Shown here: piece after piece, positions 16,196 to 24,383 of the stretch
How positions within the stretch are numbered: the first letter of the stretch is position 1
Layout: every line of letters begins with the position of its first letter
Program-made: the position numbers and the translations under genes
The notes under the pieces: model-generated
What the model was told of the DNA's origin: nothing
What the model saw: the letters and a program-made list of their open reading frames with translations, nothing else
The model's database searches: none
Source of the DNA: Bacteroidaceae bacterium
Lineage (GTDB): Bacteria > Bacteroidota > Bacteroidia > Bacteroidales > Bacteroidaceae
Assembly (NCBI GenBank): GCA_024682035.1
Contig: JAIKZS010000146.1
Span: forward strand, 1-32,848
Length of the DNA: 32,848 bases
Reading direction: 5' to 3'

Positions 16196-17911
16196 TTAAT
16201 TTGGCTGTATGTCTTCAATCTGCAACTGAACATCACCTTTTTTGTGCGTATTCTCTTCAATGGTATAGCAGATATCAAATGAACGCTTTGTTTTAATATA
16301 TCTCACGCGAGAACTTTGCCCAAAAGCGATGCCATTCATAACCTTATTAGACTTGTTATCGACCAATTCCAGTTTAATATGTTCCTGTTCTTTGCCCACC
16401 ACCTTACTTGTTCCATAATCATAAACATTGTGGGTACAGAAAACTGGTTTCATATTATCAGGTCCAAATGGGTTGAATTTCTTAAGGTCACTGCAGAACT
16501 TATTAGTGATGTCCTTGAAATCAATCTCTGCATTGATGTCAATGACAGGAACGGTCTGCTCATCCTTGATATGCTTATCTACATATTCCTCAAAACGCCG
16601 TCTGAATTCAGGCACATTTTCAACTTTCATTGACAAACCGGCCGCATAGGTATGCCCACCAAAATTCTCCAAAAGGTCACGGCAATTCTCAACAGCTTGA
16701 TAGACATCAAAGCCTGATACAGAACGAGCTGAACCGGTAGCAAGGTCATTAGTACGGGTAAGCACTACTGCTGGACGATAGAACACCTCTGTCAGGCGAG
16801 AAGCAACTATGCCAATCACACCTTTATGCCAATCTGGATTAAAGAGGACAATGGCACGTTTATCATTCAATCCTTCTGCCTTAGAAACAATATCATTGGC
16901 TTCTTCAGTCATCTGCTTGTCAAGATCTTTGCGCAGTTCATTATACTGATTAATCTGGTTAGCCTTCTTAAGTGCCGACTTAAAATCTTTCTCGGTAAGC
17001 AAATCAACAGAGTCTTTGCCATTTTGCATACGCCCAGAAGCATTCAGGCGAGGGCCAATTTTGAAAACAATATCACTCATCGTTATTTCTTTATCTGACA
17101 ATCCGCAGATATCGATAATAGCTTTGAGTCCAATGCTAGGATTACTATTAATCTGTTTTAAGCCATGATAAGCCAAGATACGGTTTTCACCCATAATTGG
17201 CACAATATCAGATGCAATACTTACAGCACACAAATCCAGCAGTGATATTAAGCGATGAAACTCTATACCATTGCTAATAGCAAATGCTTGCATGAACTTA
17301 AAGCCCACGCCACATCCACTAAGGTGTTCGTAAGGATAAGTATTGTCTAGACGCTTAGCGTTCAGAATAGCAACAGCTGGAGGCAGAACATCATCAGGTA
17401 CATGGTGATCGCAGATGATAAAATCAACCCCTTTTTCTTTAGCATAGGCAATTTCTTCTACAGCCTTAATGCCACAATCCAACACGATAATTAGCTTGAC
17501 GCCAGTTTCTACAGCATAATCTACTCCCTTGAAAGAAACGCCATATCCTTCTTCATATCGATCAGGTATATAATAGTCTATATTGGAATAGAACTCCTGT
17601 ATAAACCTGTAAACCAACGAAACTGCCGTTGTACCATCCACATCATAATCACCATAAATCATGATGCGTTCTTTCTTACCCAACGCTTTATTCAAGCGAT
17701 CTACTGCCACATCCATGTCTTTCATCAAGAAAGGATCAATCAAATCTGGCAGTTGGGGACGGAAGAATTTCTTGGCAGATGGGACATCAGTAATGCCTCG
17801 TTCTACCAGAAGCCTACCCAGGATCGGGCTGATACCCAAGTCCTGTGCCAGCTGATGGCTCGCCTCTGTTTGATCGGTTGAAATGGGCAGATAATTCCAT
17901 TTGTAAGTCAT
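16196..17911 (-). CDS. recJ: Single-stranded-DNA-specific 5'-3' exonuclease RecJ
   Basis: A DHH-family nuclease that degrades 5' single-stranded ends during recombination and mismatch repair. The metal-binding motifs are 'IYGDYDVDGTTAVSLVY' (about residues 84-100), 'IIVLDCGIKA', the eponymous 'IICDHHVPDD' and 'LSGCGVGFKF'. The DHHA1 part has 'GPRLNASGRM' and 'GGHTYAAGLSM'. A C-terminal OB domain ends near 'DVQLQIEDIQPN'. Its 571 residues match the family. It is the promoter-proximal gene of a recJ-recQ pair, 9 bases apart; RecQ unwinding feeding RecJ digestion is an established partnership. The 158 bases upstream hold no gene. Confidence 0.96.
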   Translation of the reverse strand: MTYKWNYLPISTDQTEASHQLAQDLGISPILGRLLVERGITDVPSAKKFFRPQLPDLIDPFLMKDMDVAVDRLNKALGKKERIMIYGDYDVDGTTAVSLVYRFIQEFYSNIDYYIPDRYEEGYGVSFKGVDYAVETGVKLIIVLDCGIKAVEEIAYAKEKGVDFIICDHHVPDDVLPPAVAILNAKRLDNTYPYEHLSGCGVGFKFMQAFAISNGIEFHRLISLLDLCAVSIASDIVPIMGENRILAYHGLKQINSNPSIGLKAIIDICGLSDKEITMSDIVFKIGPRLNASGRMQNGKDSVDLLTEKDFKSALKKANQINQYNELRKDLDKQMTEEANDIVSKAEGLNDKRAIVLFNPDWHKGVIGIVASRLTEVFYRPAVVLTRTNDLATGSARSVSGFDVYQAVENCRDLLENFGGHTYAAGLSMKVENVPEFRRRFEEYVDKHIKDEQTVPVIDINAEIDFKDITNKFCSDLKKFNPFGPDNMKPVFCTHNVYDYGTSKVVGKEQEHIKLELVDNKSNKVMNGIAFGQSSRVRYIKTKRSFDICYTIEENTHKKGDVQLQIEDIQPN

Positions 17912-18032
17912 TATATATATTTTTTTTATTTTTTATCATAACACAAAAATGTCGGAAAGATTAAAATGTTTTTTCCAACAAGCGGTAAAGATAGAGAATT
18001 ATCTGCAATAATTGCTATAAAAAAGAAACAAA

Positions 18033-18045
18033 AAAGGAAGCCTTT
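18033..18045 (-). terminator. Weak terminator after the thioesterase gene
   Basis: On the minus strand a short stem (AAAGG, loop CTT, CCTTT) sits 24 bases after the thioesterase stop and is followed by TTTGTTTCTTTTTT. The stem is only 5 bp, but the T-tract is good. The rest of the gap between recJ and this stem (17912-18032) is AT-rich and shows only a near-consensus -7 box for recJ (TATCTTTA on the minus strand at 17993-17986). Confidence 0.4.
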
Positions 18046-18069
18046 GTGTAATTTATGTTAAAAGCGTGT

Positions 18070-18528
18070 TTAAGGGTGGTATTTTTTCTCTTTTCTTACA
18101 TCTTTCCCTTCATACGCACAAATGGCTTCTACCCATTCTTCGCGTAAAGGAATAGACTCATGAGCCTTGAGATCATAAGTAACCATAACGGATGTTCCTA
18201 CACACTTTACCTCCTGAGTACGGACATCGATTACTCGCTGAGCCAATGTAAAACTTTTTGTGCCAATTGCTGTAACAGCGGTCTGCACAGCGATTTCATC
18301 TGTTCCATGTATTTGCGAAAGGAAATCTGCCGTAACATGCACAGCCACGATGCCTATAGCCGACCAATCGACATGAGGACAAACTGTTGCAAAATACTCA
18401 CTCTTTCCTAAATCGTAAAATTGGAAATACACCACATTATTTACATGGCCAAATCTATCGACATCACTAAATCGCAGTTGTATTGGCAAAGTGTGACGGT
18501 AACTGATATTATCACTCGGATTTTTCAT
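18070..18528 (-). CDS. Hotdog-fold acyl-CoA thioesterase (4HBT/YbgC/FadM-like)
   Basis: A 152-residue single-domain hotdog protein. The segment 'IQLRFSDVDRFGHVNNVVYFQFYD' (about residues 17-40) is the family signature, with the catalytic Asp and the 'GHVNN' helix start. It hydrolyses acyl-CoA or acyl-ACP thioesters, but the chain type cannot be inferred. There is no signal peptide. It stands alone on the minus strand, divergent from the Sua5-like gene with overlapping promoters. Homologues are often annotated simply as 'acyl-CoA thioesterase' or 'acyl-ACP thioesterase'. Confidence 0.87.
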   Translation of the reverse strand: MKNPSDNISYRHTLPIQLRFSDVDRFGHVNNVVYFQFYDLGKSEYFATVCPHVDWSAIGIVAVHVTADFLSQIHGTDEIAVQTAVTAIGTKSFTLAQRVIDVRTQEVKCVGTSVMVTYDLKAHESIPLREEWVEAICAYEGKDVRKEKKYHP

Positions 18529-18548
18529 GAATTATTTTATTATCGCTG

Positions 18549-18565
18549 CAAAAATAGTAATTTTG
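18549..18565. promoter_or_regulatory. Overlapping divergent promoters, thioesterase / sua5-like
   Basis: TATTTTTG on the minus strand (18556-18549) and TAATTTTG on the plus strand (18558-18565) are both perfect TAnnTTTG boxes separated by one base. Neither has a convincing -33 element. The plus-strand transcript would begin near 18572, just before an 8-bp hairpin (18574-18581 with 18596-18603) in the leader of the Sua5-like gene. Confidence 0.5.
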
Positions 18566-18624
18566 CAAATGAAAACGGCAAGAATAAAAAAAGATTTGCC
18601 GTTGACCCCAAAAAAATTATAAAA

Positions 18625-19194
18625 ATGAACATAAATGATGATATTCGTAAGGCTTGCGAGGTGATGGAAAAGGGAGGCATAATCCTTTATCCTACAGACA
18701 CCATATGGGGCATTGGCTGTGATGCCACTAACGAAGAGGCCGTAAAACGTATATTCGAGATAAAACATAGGAGTGACAGCAAGGCCATGTTGGTTCTGAC
18801 TGACTCTGCAGCGAAACTGAATTATTATGTGAAAGAGGTGAACGATGTGGCCTGGGACCTGATTGAATTATCAGATAAACCTATGACTATCATTTACGAT
18901 GGGGCTCGTAATCTGGCCAAGAATCTTATTGCCGAAGATGGCAGTGTGGGCATCCGCATCACAAACGAAGCTTTTTCCAAGCAACTGTGTCAGAGATTCC
19001 GTAAAGCCATCGTTTCGACATCGGCCAACATAAGTGGCACTCCATCACCTGCTAATTTCAGTGAAATAAGCGAGGAGATTAAGAAGGCAGTGGACTACAT
19101 TGTTGAAAGCAGAAGAGATGAAAAGATTGAAGCTAAGCCATCAAGCATTATTAAACTTAGCGCTAAGGGGGAAATCAAAATTATCAGAATGTGA
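18625..19194 (+). CDS. Threonylcarbamoyl-AMP synthase (Sua5/YciO/YrdC family)
   Basis: Makes L-threonylcarbamoyladenylate from threonine, bicarbonate and ATP, the first step of the t6A37 modification of ANN-decoding tRNAs. The YrdC-domain motifs are clear: 'GGIILYPTDTIWGIGCDA' near the start, 'IFEIKHRSDSKAMLVL' (RNA/ATP-binding basic cluster), 'GSVGIRI' and 'VSTSANISGTPSP'. I start at ATG 18625, giving 189 residues; the longer ORF in the track extends back through the promoter and the divergent gene and is not credible. Only the YrdC domain is present, without the C-terminal Sua5 domain, so it is TsaC-like in architecture. It is 2 bases upstream of the ClC gene and probably co-transcribed with it. 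Confidence 0.92.
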   Translation: MNINDDIRKACEVMEKGGIILYPTDTIWGIGCDATNEEAVKRIFEIKHRSDSKAMLVLTDSAAKLNYYVKEVNDVAWDLIELSDKPMTIIYDGARNLAKNLIAEDGSVGIRITNEAFSKQLCQRFRKAIVSTSANISGTPSPANFSEISEEIKKAVDYIVESRRDEKIEAKPSSIIKLSAKGEIKIIRM

Positions 19195-19196
19195 CT

Positions 19197-20993
19197 ATGG
19201 AAAAACCTGTTACTAGAAAAACCCGATTGGAGCTATTCATAGAATGGAGAGAACAGCACATAAAAGAAAGACAATTTGTGCTGGTTTTAAGTTTTCTCGT
19301 GGGCTTAGGTTGTGCATTGGCGGCTTGGATATTAAAAATGCTCATAGCTTGGATACAGTCCTTCTTAACGGGTAGTTTTATTAGCTCAGAGGCCAACTTC
19401 CTTTATTTAGTCTATCCCGTAATTGGCATCTTCATTACAGGACTTTTTATTCGCCATATTGTAAAAGATGACATCAGTCATGGTGTAACAAAAATTCTTT
19501 ATGCTATTTCCAAACGCGAAGGGCATATAAAGAAGCACAACACGTGGTCGAGCCTGATAGCCAGCTCAATAACCATTGGTTTTGGTGGGTCGGTAGGAGC
19601 AGAGGCACCTATTGTACTAACTGGATCTTCCATAGGTTCGCAACTGGGCACTATTTTTAAGATGCCTCAAAACATTTTAATGCTATTGGTTGGTTGCGGA
19701 GCTGCAGGAGCTGTAGCAGGTATCTTCAAGGCGCCTATTGCCGGACTTGTCTTTACGATTGAGGTCATTATGATTGACCTGACTATGAATTCACTTTTAC
19801 CCTTACTCATAGCTTCTGTAACTGCAGCGACAGTAGCTTATTTTACCACGGGGCAAAATGCTATGTTTGAATTTCACCTTGACGAGGCTTTCCAACTAGA
19901 ACGAATACCTTATGTTATCTTATTGGGCATTTTTTGTGGATTGGTTTCATTGTATTTCACTCGGGCCATGAATGCCACAGAAAACTTATTTGGAAAGTTG
20001 CAGAAAAATTGGCAGAAACTCGTTGTAGGAGGCCTTATCCTGAGCATACTTATTTTCTTGTTCCCACCTCTTTATGGAGAAGGATATGATACTATTACAT
20101 TATTGCTAAACGGAACAGCTGAACAAGATTGGAATGCTGTAATGAATAACTCTTTGTTCTATGGGCATAACAATTGGCTGATTGTTTTCCTGATATTAAT
20201 TCTGCTTACAAAAGTATTTGCCTCTAGTGCTACGAATGGCGGTGGAGGTTGTGGTGGTGTATTTGCACCTTCATTGTTTTTAGGATGTATAGCTGGCTTT
20301 ATTTTTGCTCACTACAGCAACACCATTGAGTTTACTTACTATTTGCCTGAAAAAAACTTTGCTTTAATGGGCATGGCTGGCATCATGAGTGGTGTTATGC
20401 ATGCCCCGTTAACAGGAGTTTTCCTCATTGCCGAGCTGACCGGAGGGTATGATTTGTTCTTGCCGTTGCTTATTGTTTCTGTAAGTGCATATTTAACAAT
20501 CATTGTATTTGAGCCTCATAGCATTTATTCTATGCGACTGGCCAAAAAGGGTGAGCTACTTACACACCACAAAGACAAAGCTATTTTAACGCTGATGAAA
20601 ACCGAAAACGTGGTTGAAAAAGACTTTAAGACTGTGCGACCAGAGATGGACATGGGCGAGATGATAGGTATAATAGCCACATCAAAACGAAACATCTTCC
20701 CCGTGGTTGACGAAGAGGGGAAATTAATGGGCTTAGTTTTGCTTGACAGTATTCGTAACATCATGTTCAGGCAGGAGCTATATCACATATTTACAGTTAA
20801 GAAACTAATGGTTTCACCTCCTGGCAGGTTATTATATAATGACAACATGGAACAAGTAATGAAGAAATTTGACGAAACAAATGCTTGGAACTTGCCAGTG
20901 GTGGATGAAACTGGAAAATATATAGGCTTTGTTTCGAAATCAAAAATCTTCAATTCTTACCGAGGCATGTTACTAAACCTCACTGCAGAATAG
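19197..20993 (+). CDS. ClC-family chloride channel/antiporter with C-terminal CBS pair
   Basis: An integral membrane anion transporter of about 598 residues. The membrane region runs to about residue 430. It contains 'GFGGSVGAEAPIVLTG' (the gating-glutamate region, Glu retained), 'GCGAAGAVAGIFKAPIAG' and 'GGGGCGGVFAPSLFLG', which are the recognisable ClC motifs. The first selectivity motif, usually GSGIP or GHGVP, appears as 'ISHGVTKIL'. Two CBS domains follow ('NVVEKDFKTVRPEM' onward and 'LMVSPPGRLLYNDN' onward), suggesting nucleotide regulation. I chose ATG 19197 over the overlapping GTG 19191. Whether it is a channel or a Cl-/H+ exchanger cannot be told from sequence, though the retained Glu favours exchange. 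Confidence 0.92.
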   Translation: MEKPVTRKTRLELFIEWREQHIKERQFVLVLSFLVGLGCALAAWILKMLIAWIQSFLTGSFISSEANFLYLVYPVIGIFITGLFIRHIVKDDISHGVTKILYAISKREGHIKKHNTWSSLIASSITIGFGGSVGAEAPIVLTGSSIGSQLGTIFKMPQNILMLLVGCGAAGAVAGIFKAPIAGLVFTIEVIMIDLTMNSLLPLLIASVTAATVAYFTTGQNAMFEFHLDEAFQLERIPYVILLGIFCGLVSLYFTRAMNATENLFGKLQKNWQKLVVGGLILSILIFLFPPLYGEGYDTITLLLNGTAEQDWNAVMNNSLFYGHNNWLIVFLILILLTKVFASSATNGGGGCGGVFAPSLFLGCIAGFIFAHYSNTIEFTYYLPEKNFALMGMAGIMSGVMHAPLTGVFLIAELTGGYDLFLPLLIVSVSAYLTIIVFEPHSIYSMRLAKKGELLTHHKDKAILTLMKTENVVEKDFKTVRPEMDMGEMIGIIATSKRNIFPVVDEEGKLMGLVLLDSIRNIMFRQELYHIFTVKKLMVSPPGRLLYNDNMEQVMKKFDETNAWNLPVVDETGKYIGFVSKSKIFNSYRGMLLNLTAE

Positions 20994-20997
20994 AAAA

Positions 20998-21060
20998 GGT
21001 TTTAGTAGTAGTAAGCTGAGGTTTTAGTAGTAGTAAGCCTGTTGTTTAATAGTAATAAAC
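20998..21060 (+). repeat. Two 19-bp direct repeats plus an imperfect hairpin
   Basis: GGTTTTAGTAGTAGTAAGC occurs identically at 20998-21016 and 21020-21038, a 22-base period. Directly after it an imperfect inverted repeat, CCTGTTGTTTA against TAAACAGG, closes around AATAGTAA. It lies between the ClC gene and fmt. I see no T-tract, so it is not an obvious terminator. Confidence 0.7.
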
Positions 21061-21078
21061 AGGATGACGAGGAATAGA

Positions 21079-21086
21079 TATTTTTG
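21079..21086 (+). promoter_or_regulatory. Candidate -7 box for fmt-rpe-comEC
   Basis: TATTTTTG matches TAnnTTTG and lies 12 bases before the fmt ATG, so the leader would be very short. I see no -33 element at the right distance, so confidence is limited. Confidence 0.4.
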
Positions 21087-21098
21087 ATATAATATATA

Positions 21099-22085
21099 AT
21101 GAATAGTAAAAGTCAAACCAAAGATAGCCTAAGAATAGTGTATATGGGCACTCCAGATTTTGCCGTAGAATCGCTGCGTTGTCTGGTAGAAGGCGGATAC
21201 AATGTGGTAGGTGTTATAACCATGCCCGACAAGCCCGCTGGCAGAGGACACAAAATTCAGTTCTCGCCCGTTAAACAATATGCCTTAGAGCACAACCTGC
21301 CCTTATTACAACCAGAGAAACTAAAGGACGAAAGTTTTATAGAAACACTTAGGGCTTGGCAAGCAGATTTGCAAATTGTGGTGGCATTTAGAATGTTGCC
21401 CGAGATTGTATGGAGTATGCCAAAATATGGTACTTTCAATTTACATGCTTCATTATTACCACAATACCGTGGTGCAGCTCCCATCAACTGGGCTGTTATG
21501 AATGGTGACAAAGAAACTGGCATCACCACCTTCTTCTTGAAACACGAGATTGATACAGGAGAAGTTATTCAGCAGGTTAAAGTGCCCATTGCCGATACTG
21601 ATGATGTGGGTATGGTACACGACAAGTTAATGGTGCTAGGAGGAAAGCTGGTGACAGAAACGGTAGATGCTATCATTAACGGTACCGTAAAGTCAATACC
21701 GCAAGAGAATATGATTGCAGACGAAACGCTACGTCCTGCTCCTAAGATTTTTAAAGACACTTGTCGCATTAATTGGAGCAACAATGTGGAAACAATCTAT
21801 AATCATGTGCGAGGTTTATCGCCCTACCCAACGGCATGGACAGAGTTGCATCAGTCTGAAACAGAATCGCCTATACCTGTAAAAATATATCAAACAGCAA
21901 AGATTCTAAAAACCCACAACTATCTGGCAGGCAGCATTGTTACTGATGGAAAAACTTACCTGCATGTAGCAGCAACTGACGGATTTATTGACATCAAATC
22001 TTTGCAACTGCCTGGAAAGAAGCGCTTACAAACTGAAGAATTATTACGAGGATTCAAGATAATAAACCAATGCTATTTTAAATAA
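21099..22085 (+). CDS. fmt: Methionyl-tRNA formyltransferase
   Basis: Formylates initiator Met-tRNA using 10-formyltetrahydrofolate. The N-terminal Rossmann domain begins 'RIVYMGTPDFAVESLRCL'. The formyl-folate binding and catalytic region is intact: 'NLHASLLPQYRGAAPINWAVMNGDKETGITTFF', with the Asn, His and later Asp ('HEIDTGEVI') of the family. The C-terminal OB domain follows 'NHVRGLSPYPTAWTEL'. Its 328 residues are slightly longer than the E. coli enzyme because of a polar N-terminal extension before RIVYMG. It is first in a tight cluster with rpe (7-base gap) and comEC. Confidence 0.96.
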   Translation: MNSKSQTKDSLRIVYMGTPDFAVESLRCLVEGGYNVVGVITMPDKPAGRGHKIQFSPVKQYALEHNLPLLQPEKLKDESFIETLRAWQADLQIVVAFRMLPEIVWSMPKYGTFNLHASLLPQYRGAAPINWAVMNGDKETGITTFFLKHEIDTGEVIQQVKVPIADTDDVGMVHDKLMVLGGKLVTETVDAIINGTVKSIPQENMIADETLRPAPKIFKDTCRINWSNNVETIYNHVRGLSPYPTAWTELHQSETESPIPVKIYQTAKILKTHNYLAGSIVTDGKTYLHVAATDGFIDIKSLQLPGKKRLQTEELLRGFKIINQCYFK

Positions 22086-22092
22086 TGTGCTT

Positions 22093-22743
22093 ATGAAACC
22101 TATCATCTCTCCTTCTATCCTATCGGCCGACTTCGCTCATTTGGCTGATGAAATAGACATGCTGAACCAAAGTGAAGCCGACTGGATTCATTGTGACATC
22201 ATGGATGGTGTGTTTGTGCCAAACATTTCTTTTGGCTTCCCAGTACTAAAGCATGTAGTTAAACTGTCTAACAAGCCACTTGATGTACACTTGATGATTG
22301 TGCAACCAGAGAAGTTTATTCCAGAAATCAAAGCCTTGGGTGCCTATATCATGAATGTACATTATGAAACCTGCCCGCATTTACATCGTGTAATACAACA
22401 AATTCGTGATGCTGGCATGGAACCGGCTGTTACGCTGAATCCTTCTACACCTGTTTCGATGTTAAAAGACATCATAAACGATGTTTACATGGTTTTGTTA
22501 ATGGGTGTCAACCCTGGTTTTGGCGGACAAAAATTTATTGAAAACACGGTAAAGAAGACAAGAGAGCTACGTGATTTAATTAATGAATCGGGCTCACATG
22601 CTTTAATTGAGATTGACGGAGGAGTAAACATCAATACAGGAGCGAGACTCATTGAGGCAGGAGCCGATGTCTTGGTGGCAGGCAATGCCGTTTTCTCGGC
22701 AGCTGATCCTATAGCTGCCATTGAAGCCCTGAAAAATCTTTAG
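22093..22743 (+). CDS. rpe: Ribulose-phosphate 3-epimerase
   Basis: Interconverts ribulose 5-phosphate and xylulose 5-phosphate in the pentose phosphate pathway. The (beta/alpha)8 barrel motifs are complete: 'ISPSILSADFAHL', 'IHCDIMDGVFVPNISFG' (metal-binding His/Asp), 'LDVHLMIVQPEKF', 'NPGFGGQKFIE', 'IEIDGGVN' and 'AGADVLVAGNAVF'. I prefer ATG 22093 over the GTG at 22087, because the conserved family N-terminus begins with 'KPIISPSILSAD'. The resulting 216 residues match the family. It lies 7 bases after fmt and 5 before comEC. Confidence 0.97.
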   Translation: MKPIISPSILSADFAHLADEIDMLNQSEADWIHCDIMDGVFVPNISFGFPVLKHVVKLSNKPLDVHLMIVQPEKFIPEIKALGAYIMNVHYETCPHLHRVIQQIRDAGMEPAVTLNPSTPVSMLKDIINDVYMVLLMGVNPGFGGQKFIENTVKKTRELRDLINESGSHALIEIDGGVNINTGARLIEAGADVLVAGNAVFSAADPIAAIEALKNL

Positions 22744-22748
22744 CATTT

Positions 22749-24326
22749 ATGCTGTCAACAGCCATTCAACGACATCCGTCTATCAGGTTATTATTGCCCC
22801 TGGCTGTTGGCATTGCTATTAGATGGTATATCCCTATAACTCATCTTGAATGGGTATGGGTACTTTTACTTTTTGCTTGGTTAGTTGCAGTCTCAGAAGT
22901 TATTTTTAACAAGAGGCACGACTGGATATTTGCTGCCGCATTAAATATAACAATCATTTGCTGTGGGTACCTACTTACTTCTTGGCAATTATCAAAAACC
23001 GATTATACCTTTAGCGACCAACCTGGTCATTACATCGCTATAGTAAAGAAGCCTCCTCAAGAAAAGCCTCGCACATATTTACTTGAGGCCAATGTGTACG
23101 AGCTGGGCAAAAAGTCGCATGACTTTCTCTTGTATGTGGCTAAAGATGATTCTTCAGCCACAATCGTGCAGGGGGACACCATATTATTATATGCTAAATT
23201 ACAACCCCCAAATAATGACTTTACGGGAGATTTTGATTACGTAAGCTACCTTAAGCGTAAAGGGATTACTGGCACCGGATATATTAAAGCGGGGCATTGG
23301 ATAGTTAAAGGGCATAATGACGTGAAAGACTGGATACAGCAATGTCAGGATTTACGTACAGCTATTATCGACAAATTTAAAAGCTTAGGTTTTAGTGGCG
23401 ATGCTTTCGCCATTATAACAGCCTTAACAACAGGCATTAAAGATGATTTGAGCGATGAGATACGTGAGACTTATTCAATTGCCGGTGTTAGTCATGTATT
23501 GGCTTTATCAGGCTTGCACATCGGACTTGTTTACGGATTCATGCTGTTGCTCTTCATGCCTTTATGGAAACGAGCATCTTATATAAAACTGCCATCTATC
23601 TGTCTTATCATTGGCACATTATGGATATATGCTATCTTCACAGGTTTATCAACCTCTGTTGTCCGTTCAACCATCATGTTCAGCATACACGCCATTGCTT
23701 CATTCAAGGAGGAGCATCCTGCAGGTCTGCATATCTTAACATTTACTGCTTTTGGAATGTTATTATATAACCCATTATGGCTTTTCGATGTAGGTTTTCA
23801 GCTCTCTTTCATTGCAGTTGCATCCATTCTTATCCTTCAGCCCCGAATAGCTTTAATTGTACCAGATCCCAAACTTAATGTGATAAAAAAGATAAAAGAT
23901 ATTATGACAGTATCAATTGCTGCACAAATAGGTACAGCTCCATTGGTAATTCTGTACTTCCATCGTTTTTCGACGCATTTCTTGCTCAGTAATTTACTCG
24001 TATTACCGCTAATAACAATAATCATGTATGGAGCTGTTATGATGCTATTTACAACTCCTTTGCCTGGAATACAACAATGGGTTGCTGAAGGTGTCAACAG
24101 CTTGATAGAGGTATTAAACGGATTATTGTATCAACTGGCAGGTATGCCATTAGCATCTATTGACAACCTAAGGACCAACGCTTTAGAAATTGCTTTATTC
24201 TACTGCTGTGTATATCTTTTTATACGGTATTTAAACCTCCGCACTGCATGCAGGGCTATCAGCACCTTATTAGCAACATGGCTAATGGTTGGGTGCCATC
24301 TAATAAGCACCATAATGAGGTTATAA
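22749..24326 (+). CDS. ComEC/Rec2-family membrane protein, short form
   Basis: The competence membrane channel family, which carries single-stranded DNA across the inner membrane during natural transformation. An N-terminal DUF4131-like region with two or three membrane helices is followed by an OB-like soluble part ('GDTILLYAKLQPPNNDFTGDFDYVSYLKRKGI'). The Competence domain follows with its hallmark 'ISHVLALSGLHIGL' type motif (here 'GVSHVLALSGLHIGL') and about eight helices. The protein is 525 residues and ends shortly after the membrane domain. The metallo-beta-lactamase domain of Gram-positive ComEC is absent. No other competence gene is nearby, so function in DNA uptake is assumed from family only. 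Confidence 0.88.
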   Translation: MLSTAIQRHPSIRLLLPLAVGIAIRWYIPITHLEWVWVLLLFAWLVAVSEVIFNKRHDWIFAAALNITIICCGYLLTSWQLSKTDYTFSDQPGHYIAIVKKPPQEKPRTYLLEANVYELGKKSHDFLLYVAKDDSSATIVQGDTILLYAKLQPPNNDFTGDFDYVSYLKRKGITGTGYIKAGHWIVKGHNDVKDWIQQCQDLRTAIIDKFKSLGFSGDAFAIITALTTGIKDDLSDEIRETYSIAGVSHVLALSGLHIGLVYGFMLLLFMPLWKRASYIKLPSICLIIGTLWIYAIFTGLSTSVVRSTIMFSIHAIASFKEEHPAGLHILTFTAFGMLLYNPLWLFDVGFQLSFIAVASILILQPRIALIVPDPKLNVIKKIKDIMTVSIAAQIGTAPLVILYFHRFSTHFLLSNLLVLPLITIIMYGAVMMLFTTPLPGIQQWVAEGVNSLIEVLNGLLYQLAGMPLASIDNLRTNALEIALFYCCVYLFIRYLNLRTACRAISTLLATWLMVGCHLISTIMRL

Positions 24327-24328
24327 TA

Positions 24329-24359
24329 TTGCTAATTACAATCTTTTTCATTACTTTTG
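24329..24359 (+). promoter_or_regulatory. Promoter of the nrnA-like gene
   Basis: TTG at 24329-24331, a 20-base spacer and TACTTTTG at 24352-24359 fit the Bacteroidetes -33/-7 consensus. The predicted start near 24366 gives a leader of under 20 bases. It separates this gene from the fmt-rpe-comEC cluster. Confidence 0.7.
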
Positions 24360-24383
24360 CCACGCAAACAATTAGGATAAATT

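Noticed and set aside
16316-16649. Plus-strand ORFs of 105 and 73 aa
   Set aside because: Both are antisense shadows of recJ without promoter or family features.
18569-18622. 17-codon ORF upstream of the Sua5-like gene
   Set aside because: Its ATG lies at or before the predicted transcription start and its codons show no amino acid bias, so it is not a credible leader peptide.
18421-18624. N-terminal extension of the Sua5-like ORF
   Set aside because: It runs through the divergent promoters and into the thioesterase gene; the YrdC domain begins right after ATG 18625.
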